Below, in pieces: positions 44,297-54,098 of a stretch of 64,000 nucleotides of DNA. The stretch covers positions 1-64,000 of the forward strand of contig NZ_BCTP01000015.1 in assembly GCF_001571345.1 (NCBI RefSeq). The letters are read 5' to 3'. Made by a program: the position numbers and the translations under genes. Origin of the DNA: Komagataeibacter xylinus NBRC 15237. Lineage in GTDB: Bacteria; Pseudomonadota; Alphaproteobacteria; Acetobacterales; Acetobacteraceae. Position 1 is the first letter of the stretch. Each line of letters starts with the position of its first letter. Below the pieces are notes generated by a model. The model searched no databases, had not been told where the DNA came from, and saw only the letters and a program-made list of their open reading frames with translations.

Positions 44297-45055
44297 TCAG
44301 TCCCGGTAATCGGGCTGTTCGCGGTCAAGCTTGCGCCGCAGCGCCTGCCAGATCAGGCGGCCTTCGTCGGGGTCATCCTCAAACTGCCCCCGCGCGCGCA
44401 GGATCTGCGCCTCGGAGGGGATATGCAGCTTCACGCCCGTGGACTGCGCCGCAATCTGGATGCGGCAGGACTGCTCAAGGTAGTACATGCGGTAGAACGC
44501 CTGCGCGATGGTGCCGCCCACCGTCAGTAATCCATGGTTTTGCAGGATCAGCGCATTGCGCGTGCCAAGATCGCGCACGAGGCGCTCGCGTTCGCTCAGA
44601 TTGTCATCGGCGGCAATCCCCTCATAGGAGTGGAAGCCAACGCGGCCATAGAACTCCATGTTGATCTGGTTCAGCGGCAGGATGTTCTGCTCCTGCGCCG
44701 CCACCACCATGCCCGCAAGCGTGTGCGTGTGCATGACGCAGGCGGCATCGGGCCTGCTGCGGTGGATGGCAGAATGAATGACAAACCCCGCCGGGTTGAT
44801 CGGCCATGACGTGTCCTGCCGGGGCAGGCCATCGGCATCGACCACCACCAGGGAACTTGCGGTAATCTCCTCGAACAGAAAACCGTAGGGATTGACCAGA
44901 TAGGCATGCGCGCGACCCGACAGCCGGACCGAAAGATGGGTATAGACAAGGTCGGTCATGCCAAACAGCGCCATGAGCCGGTACGCGGCGGCAAGATCCT
45001 CACGCAGGGTCTTTTCGGTCGGGGCCGTTGCGGGCGCGGGCGAAAGGGAAGACAT
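44297..45055 (-). CDS. Class II aldolase/adducin family protein
   Basis: 252-residue zinc-dependent fold of the fuculose-phosphate aldolase family, which includes many decarboxylases and epimerases of unknown substrate. Zinc ligands are the HTH pair in CVMHTHTLAG and the His in LQNHGLLTVGG; SVRLSGRAHAYLVNPYGFLFEEIT is the typical N-terminal segment. I start at the ATG at 45055 (MSSLSPAP). It is divergent from a LysR regulator gene 600 bp away, which may control it. Confidence 0.88.
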   Translation of the reverse strand: MSSLSPAPATAPTEKTLREDLAAAYRLMALFGMTDLVYTHLSVRLSGRAHAYLVNPYGFLFEEITASSLVVVDADGLPRQDTSWPINPAGFVIHSAIHRSRPDAACVMHTHTLAGMVVAAQEQNILPLNQINMEFYGRVGFHSYEGIAADDNLSERERLVRDLGTRNALILQNHGLLTVGGTIAQAFYRMYYLEQSCRIQIAAQSTGVKLHIPSEAQILRARGQFEDDPDEGRLIWQALRRKLDREQPDYRD

Positions 45056-45655
45056 GATTGCTGAATATTCCTTCCTGTGGCGGGCATGCCGCCCCTTATG
45101 GGGCATGGAATGCCGCAGCCTGCCCCATACGATACGACATGGCGCGACGATTACCTACTGCCTGCCGCGCGTAAACATGAATTCCTTAAAGTAAGCTTCA
45201 GCCAGAATTTCAGGGCGTGCCTGGAAAACGCCGTTGATGAAAGCGAAAGGTTTTTCGGGGTGTCTTCTGAAGGCTGTTTGAAAAAATCTTCACCGAAAAA
45301 CTTCATCATTGCAATGGGTTAATGTTTTATATTTTGCAAAAACTTTTTGTGAACATGTTTTGAAATAACACAGTGGCAGGAAAACAGACCGTTCTCAACA
45401 GCCATTTTTCCTAAAAACCTGTCATTTTTATAAATAATTTTGGAAATATTTATCAATAAATTTATTATTATTTAAATATTTTTATGAATATACTCTCTTA
45501 TAACTGCCAGTTCATGACCGGCGGAAACGCTTTCCTCTTCCATCATTACGGTTTATGTATAATGACGATAACAGACAAGACAGCCCCCGCAGCGCAGTAA
45601 CGCCCCTGCGGGAAAGCAGTGCCTTCATGCCTTATATTTGGTGGATCGGTTTTGC
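45056..45655. other. Divergent intergenic region, aldolase-LysR
   Basis: About 600 bp with repeat copy 7 (45245-45304) and a strongly AT-rich half (45310-45560) that must hold the promoters of both divergent genes. A TATAAT box lies near 45556. No gene is supported. Confidence 0.5.
45245..45304 (-). repeat. Intergenic repeat, copy 7 (degenerate)
   Basis: Reverse orientation. Outer arms GAAAGGTTTTTCGG/CCGAAAAACTTC are kept; inner hairpins are eroded (GAAGGCTG...ATCTTC). Shorter than the full form. Confidence 0.55.
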
Positions 45656-46636
45656 ATGACACGACACCCTGCCCCCATACCCCCCAAGGCCGCCGCCCCG
45701 CGCGCTCCAGCCACGCGCCGCAAGGCGGATGGCTTTCATGGGCAGGTAGCCGAGGTGGATTTGCGGCAGTTGCGCGTATTCCGCACCGTGGCCGAGCATG
45801 GTGGTTTTGCCGCAGCCGAAGTGGCGTTGGGCAAGAGCAAGTCCTCCATCAGCATCGACATCGCAGCCCTTGAAAACCGGCTTGGCCTGCGGCTGTGCAC
45901 GCGCGGGCGCAGCGGTTTTGCCCTGACGGCGGAAGGCCGCCTGGTGCTGGAGGCAACCGAGACCCTGTTTTCGGATATCATGCACTTCCAGCAACGCATA
46001 AACGAGGCCAGCCGCACATTGACGGGGCGCTTTTGCCTGTACGTGCCCGACAATATCCAGATTCATGGTGAAACGGCGCTGGTGCGCGCCATTGAAACCT
46101 TTACCACCCGCTACCCTGCGGTGTTCATGGATATCCGCTCCACCTCCACGCGGGAGGTTGAGTTTGCCGTGCTGAACGGGCAGGCCTGCGCCGGCATTAC
46201 CCTGAACCCGCGCCACACGCCCGATGTGCAGACCACCGCCCTGTTTCATGAGGAACTGCACCTGTTCTGCGGCAGGCGCCACCCCCTGTTCAACCTGCCC
46301 GAAAGCGAGATCACGCCCGCCATTCTCGCCGAGCAGCGCATGATTACGGTGTCAGGTGCCGCCACCTCGCCCATGTGGGACAGGCTGCGCCCGCACCTGA
46401 ACTTCGCGGCGGCGGCGGAAAATGTTGATTCACGCGCCCTGCTGATCCTGTCAGGCAATTACCTTGGTTTCCTGCCTGAACCCTTTGCCCTGCCCCTGGT
46501 GCATGACGGGCTGCTGCGCCGCATCGTGCTTGACGGCCTGCAACTTGAAACCAGTTTCTATTTCCTGGCCCGCCCCAACCCAGAAACGGACCTCATGCAC
46601 GAGACGTTTCGCGCCATCCTGGAGGCGGCCTGCTGA
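45656..46636 (+). CDS. LysR family transcriptional regulator
   Basis: 326 residues: N-terminal winged helix-turn-helix (DLRQLRVFRTVAEHGGFAAAEVALGKSKSSISIDIAALENRLGLRLCTR at about 35-82; key residues A-E-V-A-L and S-x-x-S) followed by a LysR effector domain (GITLNPRHTPDVQTTALFHEELHLFC). A basic 30-residue tail precedes the DNA-binding domain. ATG at 45656 is chosen over a TTG 18 bp upstream. It is divergent from the class II aldolase gene and followed by an amino-acid ABC transporter; either may be its target. Confidence 0.9.
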   Translation: MTRHPAPIPPKAAAPRAPATRRKADGFHGQVAEVDLRQLRVFRTVAEHGGFAAAEVALGKSKSSISIDIAALENRLGLRLCTRGRSGFALTAEGRLVLEATETLFSDIMHFQQRINEASRTLTGRFCLYVPDNIQIHGETALVRAIETFTTRYPAVFMDIRSTSTREVEFAVLNGQACAGITLNPRHTPDVQTTALFHEELHLFCGRRHPLFNLPESEITPAILAEQRMITVSGAATSPMWDRLRPHLNFAAAAENVDSRALLILSGNYLGFLPEPFALPLVHDGLLRRIVLDGLQLETSFYFLARPNPETDLMHETFRAILEAAC

Positions 46637-46683
46637 AGCCAGCCCCCATTCCCCCCCCCAGCCGCGCGCGAGGAGCACACCGC

Positions 46684-48252
46684 ATGACCTCTCTGATGGC
46701 ACGGTTCAGACGCCTGTGCGCCGCCCGCGTTGCCGTGGCGGCCCTTGCCTGCGTGCTGGCGGGCGGCAGCATGGCGCGGGCCGATACGTCGCCCCTGCCC
46801 GGCTTCATCCATGATGGTACGCTGACGGTCTGCACCAACCCCACCCTCCCCCCAATGACATTCGTAAACGGCACCGACATGAAGGCGGTGGACGGCATCG
46901 ACATGGATATCGCTCACGCCCTGGCGGCCTACTGGCATGTGACGCTGGCCGTCACGACCATGGATTTTACAGGCCTGTTCCCCAGCCTTGCGGCAGGACG
47001 CTGCGGGCTGGTGGCGAGTGGCATCATCAAACTGCCGCAACGTGAACGCAACTTTGATGCCGTGGCCTATCAGGATACGGCGCTGGTCATCGTGGCACGC
47101 GCGGGCACCCGCCCGCTGGGCGGCATGGCGGAGCTGTCGGGCCGGAAAGTCGCCGTGCAGGCTGGCACCAGCTACAGCGCGCGCCTAACACAGGAAAACG
47201 CGGCGCTGGTGGCGGCAGGCCACGCACCGATGATCATACAGCAATACCCCACCGAGGAAGAGGTGGTGCAGCAGGTGCTGATCGGGCGCGCCTTCGCACT
47301 CGCCAGCCAGGATGTGGAACTGGCCTACCGGCGCGAACAGTTGCATGGCAGGGTGGGCGTGATTTTTACGCCCCCTTACCCCGAATACAGGCATTTCGCG
47401 CTTTACATCCGCAAGGATGCCCATGACAGGGCGTTGCTCGAACACGCCATTGCCACCCTGAGCAATAACGGGCAGATGACCGCGATTGCGCGGAAATGGG
47501 CCATAACGCCCGATGCCACGCAGGCGCTGGGCGGCAGCGCGCCCGCTCCGGCCTTTCGCTGGGGCACTTTTTTTGATGCCCTGACTTCAGCCGCCTTCAT
47601 GCGCGGGGCCTTCATCACGCTGGCCGTGGCCGTGCTGTCGCATCTGACCGCCATCCTCATCTCGATCCCCATGGCGCTGGTGCTGAACGGGCGGGACTCC
47701 GTGCTCAGAACAGGGATCAAGGCGTATGTCGCCCTCTTCCGCGGCGCGCCAACCCTGCTGCAACTGCTGTTCATCTGGAATGCACTGCCGCAGTTCCTGC
47801 CGTTCTTCCGCGAGGCATGGTTCACGCCCTTCCTGGCCACATGGCTGGCGCTTTCGATCAATGAATCCGCCTATCAGGTTGAAATCAACCGCGCGGCACT
47901 CACGGCAATCGATCCCGCCCAGGCGCTGGCAGGCGATGCGCTGGGCCTGTCACGCGGGCAGGTCTACCGCCATGTCATCTTTCCGCAGGCGCTGCGCATC
48001 GCCCTGCCGCCCACCATCAACGCGTTCATCAGCCTGCTCAAGACCACCTCGCTGGCCTCCGTCATTTCCGTGCAGGAACTGCTGGCGGTTACCCAGATTC
48101 AGGTTGCGCGCACGTTTGAATTTACCGAATATTATGCTGCGGCGCTGGTTTACTATCTGGCCATGGTCTTCTTTTTCCTGCTGGTGCAAAAACGCGTCGA
48201 GCGCCGTTTTGCATGGGCTGACCAGTACAGGGCAGGCACGCATGCATCCTGA
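46684..48252 (+). CDS. Amino-acid ABC transporter, fused binding protein and permease
   Basis: 522-residue fusion. A signal sequence (residues 1-33) precedes a polar-amino-acid binding domain at about 40-280 (TLTVCTNPTLPPMTF, GIDMDIAHAL, VAVQAGTSYSARL). The C-terminal 230 residues form a HisM/GlnP-type permease with several membrane segments, FRGAPTLLQLLFIW and the EAA loop ALAGDALGLSRGQVYRHVIFPQALR. Most proteobacteria encode these as separate genes. GAGGAG precedes the ATG. It overlaps the ATPase gene by 11 bp. Confidence 0.92.
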   Translation: MTSLMARFRRLCAARVAVAALACVLAGGSMARADTSPLPGFIHDGTLTVCTNPTLPPMTFVNGTDMKAVDGIDMDIAHALAAYWHVTLAVTTMDFTGLFPSLAAGRCGLVASGIIKLPQRERNFDAVAYQDTALVIVARAGTRPLGGMAELSGRKVAVQAGTSYSARLTQENAALVAAGHAPMIIQQYPTEEEVVQQVLIGRAFALASQDVELAYRREQLHGRVGVIFTPPYPEYRHFALYIRKDAHDRALLEHAIATLSNNGQMTAIARKWAITPDATQALGGSAPAPAFRWGTFFDALTSAAFMRGAFITLAVAVLSHLTAILISIPMALVLNGRDSVLRTGIKAYVALFRGAPTLLQLLFIWNALPQFLPFFREAWFTPFLATWLALSINESAYQVEINRAALTAIDPAQALAGDALGLSRGQVYRHVIFPQALRIALPPTINAFISLLKTTSLASVISVQELLAVTQIQVARTFEFTEYYAAALVYYLAMVFFFLLVQKRVERRFAWADQYRAGTHAS

Positions 48253-48985
48253 ACCAGACACCGTGCTGTCGATCCGCAACCTGAGCAGGCTCTACAAGGA
48301 TTTCATCGCCCTTGACCGCATCAGCCTTGACGTGAAGCGCGGCGAGAAGGTGGTGGTGCTCGGGCCATCGGGCTCGGGCAAGTCAACGCTGATCCGCTGC
48401 CTCAACCGCATCGAACCCCATGACAGCGGCTCGCTGCACATCAATGGCCAGCCCATTACCGCCAAAACCAACCTGATCGGGCTGCGCGCCCTCGTGGGGC
48501 TGGTGTTTCAGAACTATAACCTGTTCCCGCATCTCAGCGTGCTCGACAACTGCACGCTGGCCCCGCGCCAGGTGCGCAAAATGCCGCGCGCCCAGGCGGA
48601 AGCGCTGGCCATGCGCTTTTTGCAGCAGGTCAATATTGCCGGGCAGGCGGGCAAATACCCCATCCAGCTTTCTGGTGGGCAACAGCAACGGGTGGCCATT
48701 GCGCGCGCGCTGTGCATGCAGCCCGAGATCATGCTGTTTGACGAACCGACCGCCGCCCTCGACCCCGAAGCCGTGTCCGGCGTGGCCACGATCATGAACG
48801 ACCTTGCGACGCAGGGCATCACCACGCTGTGCGTCACGCATGAAATGCGCTTTGCGCGCCATGTTGCTGATCGGATCGTATTCATGGATCAGGGCCAGAT
48901 CATGGAAATCACGCCACCCGAACAGTTTTTCACCGACCCGCAGACCCAGCGGGCGCGGGATTTCCTGAACCAGATGATTGGCTGA
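48242..48985 (+). CDS. Amino-acid ABC transporter ATP-binding protein
   Basis: 247-residue GlnQ/HisP-type ATPase with all motifs intact: Walker [11 protein letters not shown]-loop [13 protein letters not shown], signature [15 protein letters not shown], Walker [15 protein letters not shown] and switch His VTHEM. It pairs with the fused binding protein-permease encoded just upstream; the start ATG at 48242 lies inside the end of that gene. Longer upstream frames are shadows. Confidence 0.94.
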   Translation: MHPEPDTVLSIRNLSRLYKDFIALDRISLDVKRGEKVVVLGPSGSGKSTLIRCLNRIEPHDSGSLHINGQPITAKTNLIGLRALVGLVFQNYNLFPHLSVLDNCTLAPRQVRKMPRAQAEALAMRFLQQVNIAGQAGKYPIQLSGGQQQRVAIARALCMQPEIMLFDEPTAALDPEAVSGVATIMNDLATQGITTLCVTHEMRFARHVADRIVFMDQGQIMEITPPEQFFTDPQTQRARDFLNQMIG

Positions 48986-48990
48986 AATAT

Positions 48991-49070
48991 AAAAGTCTTA
49001 GGGTGCCGCCTTTTTTCTAAAAGGCGGCGTTCCTTGAAGCTTTTTGAAAAAAGCTTCACCAGAAACTTTT
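48991..49070 (-). repeat. Three-way-junction intergenic repeat, copy 8
   Basis: Reverse orientation, full length: outer arms AAAAGTCTTAGGG/CCAGAAACTTTT, hairpin GCCGCC/GGCGGC and hairpin GAAGC/GCTTC. It begins six bases after the ATPase stop codon, in the convergent region before xfp. Confidence 0.8.
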
Positions 49071-49113
49071 ATTATCAAAGGGTTTTTTCAGGACTGGTTT
49101 TTAAACCCTCCAT

Positions 49114-49138
49114 GAAAAAAGGAGCCTTGCGGCTCCCT
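49114..49138 (-). terminator. Rho-independent terminator of ackA-xfp
   Basis: Leftward GGAGCC-GCAA-GGCTCC followed by six T residues, 24 bp beyond the xfp stop codon. Confidence 0.88.
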
Positions 49139-49161
49139 TTCCCATAACGATCGGACCGGTC

Positions 49162-51531
49162 TTATGACCAGCGCCAGTTCCTGATTTCAGGCAGGTCCTG
49201 CCCGTACTGCGCCACGTAGCGCGTGTGCTCGACCAGCTTGTCGCTGATCGCCTCATTGGCATAGGCCGCCTTTTCGGCCAGGCCCGGCACGCGACGGATC
49301 ACGTTCTGCACCAGGTGGAAGCGGTCGAGGTTGTTGCGCACCGTCATGTCGAACGGCGTGGTGGTGGACCCTTCCTCGCGGTAGCCATGCACATGGAAGT
49401 TGCGGCAGTTGGTGCGCTTGTAGATCAGCTTGTGGATCAGCGCCGGATAACCGTGGAAGGCGAAGATGACCGGCTTGTCGGTGGTGAACAGGCTGTCGAA
49501 CACGTAGTCCTCCAGCCCGTCAGGGTGCTGGCTGCGTGATTCCAGCGTGAGCAGGTCCACCACGTTGATGACGCGTATCTTGAGGTCCGGCAGGTGCTTG
49601 TTGAGCAACTGCACGGCCGCCAGCGTCTCGATGGTGGGCACGTCGCCCGCACAGGCCATGACCACATCGGGCTCGCCGCCCTTGTCGTTGCTGGCCCATT
49701 CCCAGATGCCGATGCCCTTGGCGCAGTGCGCGATGGCGGAGTCCATGTCCAGCCATTGCGGCTCGGGCTGCTTGCCCGCCACAATTACGTTCACCCGGTC
49801 GCGGCTTTCAAGGCAGGTCTTGGCCGCGCACAGCAGGGTATTGGCATCGGGCGGCAGGAACACCCGCACCGTCTTGGCCTTCTTGTTCAGCACATGGTCA
49901 ATGAAGCCGGGGTCCTGGTGGCTGAAGCCGTTATGGTCCTGCCGCCACACATGCGAGGTAAGCAGATAGTTCAGCGATGCGATCGGCGCGCGCCACGACA
50001 CCTCATCCGCCTGCTTGATCCACTTGGCATGCTGGTTGACCATCGAGTCCACAATGTGGATGAACGCTTCATAACACGACAGGAAGCCGTGCCGCCCGGT
50101 CAGCAGGTAGCCTTCCAGCCAGCCCTGGCAGGTGTGCTCGCTCAGGATCTCCATCACATGGCCATCAACGGCCAGATGGTCATCGTAATCGAAGGTCTCG
50201 GCATTCCAGGCGCGGTTGGTCACGTCCAGCACCGCGTTGAGGCGGTTGGAGTTGTTTTCATCGGGCGCCAGCACGCGGAAGTTACGCGCGGGCAGGTTTT
50301 CCTTCATCACATCGCGCAGCCACGTGCCCAGCACGCGCGTGCCCTCGCCCAGCGCATGACCCGGCGATTCCACGCTCACGGCATATTCGGTCACATCCGG
50401 CAGGCGCAGGTCGCGGCGCAGCAGGCCGCCATTGGCATGCGGGTTCGCACTCATGCGCAGGTCGCCCCTGGGGGCAAGGGCCGCGATTTCGGGCATCAGG
50501 GTGCCGTTTTCGTCAAACAGCTCTTCGGGCCTGTAGCTATGCAGCCATTCATCAAGCAGCTTGAGGTGGGCGGGGTTGGTCATGTCGGTAATAGGCACCT
50601 GATGGGCGCGCCAGTAACCTTCCGTGCGCAGGCCGTCCACCGTCTTGGGGCAGGTCCAGCCCTTGGGGGTGCGCATGATGATCATGGGCCAGGCCGGGCG
50701 CGTGGTGTCGTTCTTCTCACGCGCGGCTTTCTGGATCTGGGCAATCTTGGCAAAGGCCGTGTCCATCGCCACGGCCATCTTCTGGTGCATGATGTCCGGG
50801 TCATGGCCTTCCACCACGATCGGCTCATAGCCGTAGCCCTTGAACAGGCTCACCAGTTCATCGGGCGAGATGCGGGCCAGCACCGTGGGGTTGGCGATCT
50901 TGTAGCCATTGAGGTGCAGGATCGGCAGCACCGCGCCATCGGTTTTGGGGTCGAGGAACTTGTTGCTGTGCCATGACGTGGCCATCGGCCCGGTCTCGGC
51001 CTCGCCATCGCCCACAACGCAGGCCACGACCAGGTCGGGGTTGTCGAACGCCGCGCCATAGGCGTGCGAGAGCGAGTAGCCCAGTTCACCGCCTTCGTTG
51101 ATCGAACCCGGCGTGGTGGGGGCTGCGTGGCTGGGAATGCCACCGGGGAAGGAAAACTGCTTGACCAGCCGCTCCAGCCCGTCCGCATCCTGCGTTACTT
51201 CGGGGAAGTATTCGCTATACGTGCCTTCAAGGTAGGTGCTGGCCACCACGCCCGGCGCCCCGTGGCCGGGGCCTGCCACGAACAGGATGCTACGATCCTG
51301 TTCGCGGATGATGCGGTTGAGGTGCAGGTACAGGAAGTTCAGCCCCGGCGTGGTGCCCCAGTGCCCCAGCAGGCGCGGCTTGGTGTGCTCTAGCTTGAGC
51401 GGCTCGCGCAGCAGCGGATTGGCCAGCAGGTAGATCTGGGCAATCGACAGGTAATTGGCTGCGTGCCACCATTTGTTGAACAGCGCGACATCCGCTGTGG
51501 AAAGCGGGGTTGCGGATGGGGTTTCACTCAT
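49162..51531 (-). CDS. xfp: Xylulose-5-phosphate/fructose-6-phosphate phosphoketolase
   Basis: Thiamine diphosphate enzyme splitting xylulose-5-P or fructose-6-P with phosphate into acetyl phosphate and a shorter sugar phosphate. 789 residues. Signatures: [41 protein letters not shown], and [19 protein letters not shown] for the cofactor. I start at the ATG at 51531 ([10 protein letters not shown]) with AAGGAACGG upstream. The gene follows ackA by 38 bp on the same strand; acetyl phosphate made here feeds acetate kinase. Confidence 0.97.
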   Translation of the reverse strand: MSETPSATPLSTADVALFNKWWHAANYLSIAQIYLLANPLLREPLKLEHTKPRLLGHWGTTPGLNFLYLHLNRIIREQDRSILFVAGPGHGAPGVVASTYLEGTYSEYFPEVTQDADGLERLVKQFSFPGGIPSHAAPTTPGSINEGGELGYSLSHAYGAAFDNPDLVVACVVGDGEAETGPMATSWHSNKFLDPKTDGAVLPILHLNGYKIANPTVLARISPDELVSLFKGYGYEPIVVEGHDPDIMHQKMAVAMDTAFAKIAQIQKAAREKNDTTRPAWPMIIMRTPKGWTCPKTVDGLRTEGYWRAHQVPITDMTNPAHLKLLDEWLHSYRPEELFDENGTLMPEIAALAPRGDLRMSANPHANGGLLRRDLRLPDVTEYAVSVESPGHALGEGTRVLGTWLRDVMKENLPARNFRVLAPDENNSNRLNAVLDVTNRAWNAETFDYDDHLAVDGHVMEILSEHTCQGWLEGYLLTGRHGFLSCYEAFIHIVDSMVNQHAKWIKQADEVSWRAPIASLNYLLTSHVWRQDHNGFSHQDPGFIDHVLNKKAKTVRVFLPPDANTLLCAAKTCLESRDRVNVIVAGKQPEPQWLDMDSAIAHCAKGIGIWEWASNDKGGEPDVVMACAGDVPTIETLAAVQLLNKHLPDLKIRVINVVDLLTLESRSQHPDGLEDYVFDSLFTTDKPVIFAFHGYPALIHKLIYKRTNCRNFHVHGYREEGSTTTPFDMTVRNNLDRFHLVQNVIRRVPGLAEKAAYANEAISDKLVEHTRYVAQYGQDLPEIRNWRWS

Positions 51532-51569
51532 TTCCGTTCCTTCCGAGATAGTCCATTCCTGCCCGGCGC

Positions 51570-52784
51570 TCAGCCCAGACATATCAGCACGTGGCGGCGG
51601 ATTGTCGTTTCCTCGTCGGTGGGGATCACCCGCACCTCCACGGCGCTATCGGCCGTGCTGATGATTTCGTGGTGCGCGGCATTCGCCGCCGCATCGAGGC
51701 GGATGCCCGCCCAGCCCATCCGCGCGCACACGGCGGCGCGGATGATGGCGTCATGCTCGCCAATGCCCGCGGTGAATACCAGCCCGTCCAGCCCCTGCAG
51801 CGCCGCCATCATGCCCCCAGCCTGCTGGGCAAGGCGGTAGACAAACAGGTCCAGCGCCTGTGTCACCTCGGCGCTGACGCCTGCCTTGGCGTGCAGGTCG
51901 CGCATATCGGCCGAAACCCCGGACACGCCCAGCAGGCCGGAGCGGTGATAGAGGATGTTCTCGATCTCGGCCGCACCCAACCCCTCTTCCTTGAGCATGT
52001 ACAGGATCACGCCGGGGTCGAGATGCCCGCACCTTGTGCCCATGACCAGCCCGTCCAGCACCGAAAAGCCCATGGTGGTGTCAATGCTGCGCCCGGCCTG
52101 GAGCGCGCACAGGCTGCCACCGCTGCCGATATGGGCGACAAGCGTGCGCCCGTTGGCCAGGTGCGGCGCGCGCTCGCGCAGGGCGGAGGCGATGTATTCA
52201 TATGACAGGCCATGAAACCCGTAGCGCCGCACGCCGCGCGCCGCATAGTCACGCGGCAGGGCCTGCGCCTGCGCCACGGCAGGCAGGGTGTGGTGAAAGC
52301 CGGTATCGAAACACGCCACCTGCGGCAGGTCGGGATATTGTGCCAGCAGCGCACGGATGGGGGCGAGGCTGCCGGGCTGGTGCAGGGGGGCGAACGGCGT
52401 CAGCGCCGCAAGCCGCGCCAGCACATCGGGCGTAATCCGCACGGGGGCGATGAACTCAGGCCCGCCATGCACCACGCGGTGCCCCACGGCCATGAGGTCC
52501 ACGCCACCAAGCTGTTTGCCCACCCATTCCATGAGGGTGGCCATGGGGCCGAGATGGGCCTTGTCGAGATTCGCGCCATCGTTGGTGGGGGCCCATGTTT
52601 CATCCACCAGCACGCGGCCACCCGCGTCATGGGCGACAAAATGGGGGTGGCTGCCGATTCCCTCAAGCTCGCCCGAGGCGATGCGATGGCTTGGTGAGGC
52701 CGCCGTCTCGCCTTTTTCAATGGCGAAGAGGGCAAATTTCAGGCTGGATGAACCTGCGTTGAGTGCGAGCACCGCCCGTGTCAT
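51570..52784 (-). CDS. ackA: Acetate kinase
   Basis: Acetyl phosphate plus ADP to acetate plus ATP. 404 residues, of the ASKHA fold, with [12 protein letters not shown] at residues 8-19, [32 protein letters not shown] and FTAGIGEHD. The true start is the ATG at 52784 ([11 protein letters not shown]) preceded by GGAGAGAGG; 44 upstream in-frame codons are not conserved. First gene of the ackA-xfp operon, with a perfect FNR-type box 64-77 bp upstream of the start codon. Confidence 0.96.
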   Translation of the reverse strand: MTRAVLALNAGSSSLKFALFAIEKGETAASPSHRIASGELEGIGSHPHFVAHDAGGRVLVDETWAPTNDGANLDKAHLGPMATLMEWVGKQLGGVDLMAVGHRVVHGGPEFIAPVRITPDVLARLAALTPFAPLHQPGSLAPIRALLAQYPDLPQVACFDTGFHHTLPAVAQAQALPRDYAARGVRRYGFHGLSYEYIASALRERAPHLANGRTLVAHIGSGGSLCALQAGRSIDTTMGFSVLDGLVMGTRCGHLDPGVILYMLKEEGLGAAEIENILYHRSGLLGVSGVSADMRDLHAKAGVSAEVTQALDLFVYRLAQQAGGMMAALQGLDGLVFTAGIGEHDAIIRAAVCARMGWAGIRLDAAANAAHHEIISTADSAVEVRVIPTDEETTIRRHVLICLG

Positions 52785-52847
52785 GCCTCTCTCCGTGCTG
52801 TTTGCCAAGAACCGGCAGCATGTCACGCCCATCTGCCGGGCCTGACA

Positions 52848-52861
52848 TTGATGCGAATCAA
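52848..52861. promoter_or_regulatory. FNR/CRP-family box TTGAT-N4-ATCAA before ackA-xfp
   Basis: Perfect dyad TTGAT GCGA ATCAA centred about 70 bp before the ackA ATG. If its centre lies at -41.5 (class II activation), the start of transcription would fall near 52813, leaving a leader of about 29 nt. Low-oxygen activation of an acetate/ATP yielding pathway is the natural reading. Confidence 0.65.
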
Positions 52862-53014
52862 TTGGCCGCACCCAGCCTAGCCCAAAGCAGGCAGGAGAAC
52901 AGCTATTGCGCCACATGGCGCCTGCGCGCCACGCAGGAGGCCCAATGGCCGGGGAGGGTAAAAGTTTTTCCTGACCGAAGCAGAATCAGGGAAAGGCGCC
53001 AGATAAAAGGCCAT

Positions 53015-53094
53015 AAAAGTTTCCGGGTGCAGCCTGTTTTCAAAAAGGCTGCATTCTTCAAAGCTTTTTGAAAAAAGCTTTACCAAAAACTTTT
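53015..53094 (-). repeat. Three-way-junction intergenic repeat, copy 9
   Basis: Reverse orientation, full length. Hairpin 3 reads GCAGCC/GGCTGC instead of GCCGCC/GGCGGC: both sides changed together, which keeps the pairing. It ends 16 bp beyond the hpnG stop codon. Confidence 0.82.
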
Positions 53095-53109
53095 CCCTGG
53101 CAGGCCATG

Positions 53110-53790
53110 TCAGCCAAAACGTCGCGCCAGAACCGCCTTGGCCGCTGTCCGCGCCAGCCCGGCATCACGCCCCACCTTGATCAGGGCCGGAATCTGGAAC
53201 GGATTGCACATGATGCTGCGGGCCAGTGCGCCCACCGCAAGGCTGCCATCAGGCCGCAGCGCCACCACGGCGGCAGGCGGCAGGGTGCGGTCCGCAGGGT
53301 CGCACACCACGCGCAGCACGGCGAAGGGCACCTTGCGGGCCGCGGCCATTTCCGCCACCACACCGCTTTCCATGTCCAGCGCCACGCAGCCCGTCTCGCG
53401 GTACAGCGCCATCTTGCGGGCAGCAGCGGTCACGATCACATCGCTATGCAGCAGGTCGCCGCCCACCACATCCGCCCGTTCGGCCCCCAGCCATGCCAGC
53501 AGCGCGGGGGCAACGGGCAGGCGCTCGCCATTGACCAGCACATTATGCGGCACGACCACGGCACCGGGCTGAAGCGCCGGGTCAAGCCCCGCCGCCAGCC
53601 CGAAGGAGAGCAGCGCGTCCACGCCGCCCTCAAGCAGGTCAAGCACCGCCTGCCGCGCGCCAGACAGGGTCGCGCCACTCAGGCCAAAACGGGCATGGGG
53701 CAGGAAGGGACGGATGAGGGCGGCTTCCGCCTCCATGCCCACCACGATGCCCAACCGGGAAAACGGAGAGACTGCTGTGCTACCGGACAT
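53110..53790 (-). CDS. hpnG: Hopanoid-associated phosphorylase HpnG
   Basis: 226 residues of the nucleoside phosphorylase/MTA nucleosidase fold. HpnG removes adenine from adenosylhopane on the way to bacteriohopanetetrol. Visible are GIVVGMEAEAALI at the N-terminus, SFGLAAGLDPALQPGAVVVP and VALDMESGVVAEMA with the ligand-binding Glu pair. I start at the ATG at 53790 (MSGSTAV) with GGGAGAT 8 nt upstream. It lies 308 bp after hpnE, with a strong inverted repeat between, so it may have its own promoter. Confidence 0.88.
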   Translation of the reverse strand: MSGSTAVSPFSRLGIVVGMEAEAALIRPFLPHARFGLSGATLSGARQAVLDLLEGGVDALLSFGLAAGLDPALQPGAVVVPHNVLVNGERLPVAPALLAWLGAERADVVGGDLLHSDVIVTAAARKMALYRETGCVALDMESGVVAEMAAARKVPFAVLRVVCDPADRTLPPAAVVALRPDGSLAVGALARSIMCNPFQIPALIKVGRDAGLARTAAKAVLARRFG

Positions 53791-54098
53791 ATTGATGGAT
53801 CTCCCTGCCATTATCACAAGCCATGGCCGGTCCAGCCGGCCTGCACGCGACGCGCATATGCCAGCCCCGGCGCCGCGCAGCACGGCCATAAGCCCTGATC
53901 GCACCGCCCCGACACCCGGCTGAAGCCAATCGTGCCGTAAGGTGGCCACCCCTTTTTCCCGCGCTCCGTGTGGGAAAAAGGGACAATGCCGCCCTGCTGG
54001 CCTGACGAAAACGCCATGCGGTGCCCGCCACGATCGTCATGGCCATTATGTGCCATTGCCCGCCTGCGGGCGCAGGCCGGTTGCCCGTCTACCATGCA
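53791..54098. other. Gap between hpnE and hpnG
   Basis: About 308 bp without a supported gene. It holds the 11-bp perfect inverted repeat at 53950-53982. In other hopanoid loci the squalene-hopene cyclase gene stands at this point. Confidence 0.5.
53950..53982. repeat. Perfect 11-bp inverted repeat between hpnE and hpnG
   Basis: CCCTTTTTCCC, 11-base spacer, GGGAAAAAGGG. No T run follows, so it is a possible 3' hairpin of hpnE or an operator for hpnG. Confidence 0.6.

Larger units (their letters stand above)
52785..53109. other. Intergenic region ackA-hpnG
   Basis: About 325 bp holding the ackA promoter with its FNR-type box and repeat copy 9 (53015-53094) next to the hpnG stop. No gene is supported in it. 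Confidence 0.55.

Noticed and set aside
47726-48241. Upstream extension of the amino-acid transporter ATPase gene
   Set aside because: The added residues are a frame-shifted reading of the permease gene; the ATPase proper starts at 48242.
49594-50976. 460-codon frame opposite xfp
   Set aside because: Antisense shadow of a certain phosphoketolase gene.
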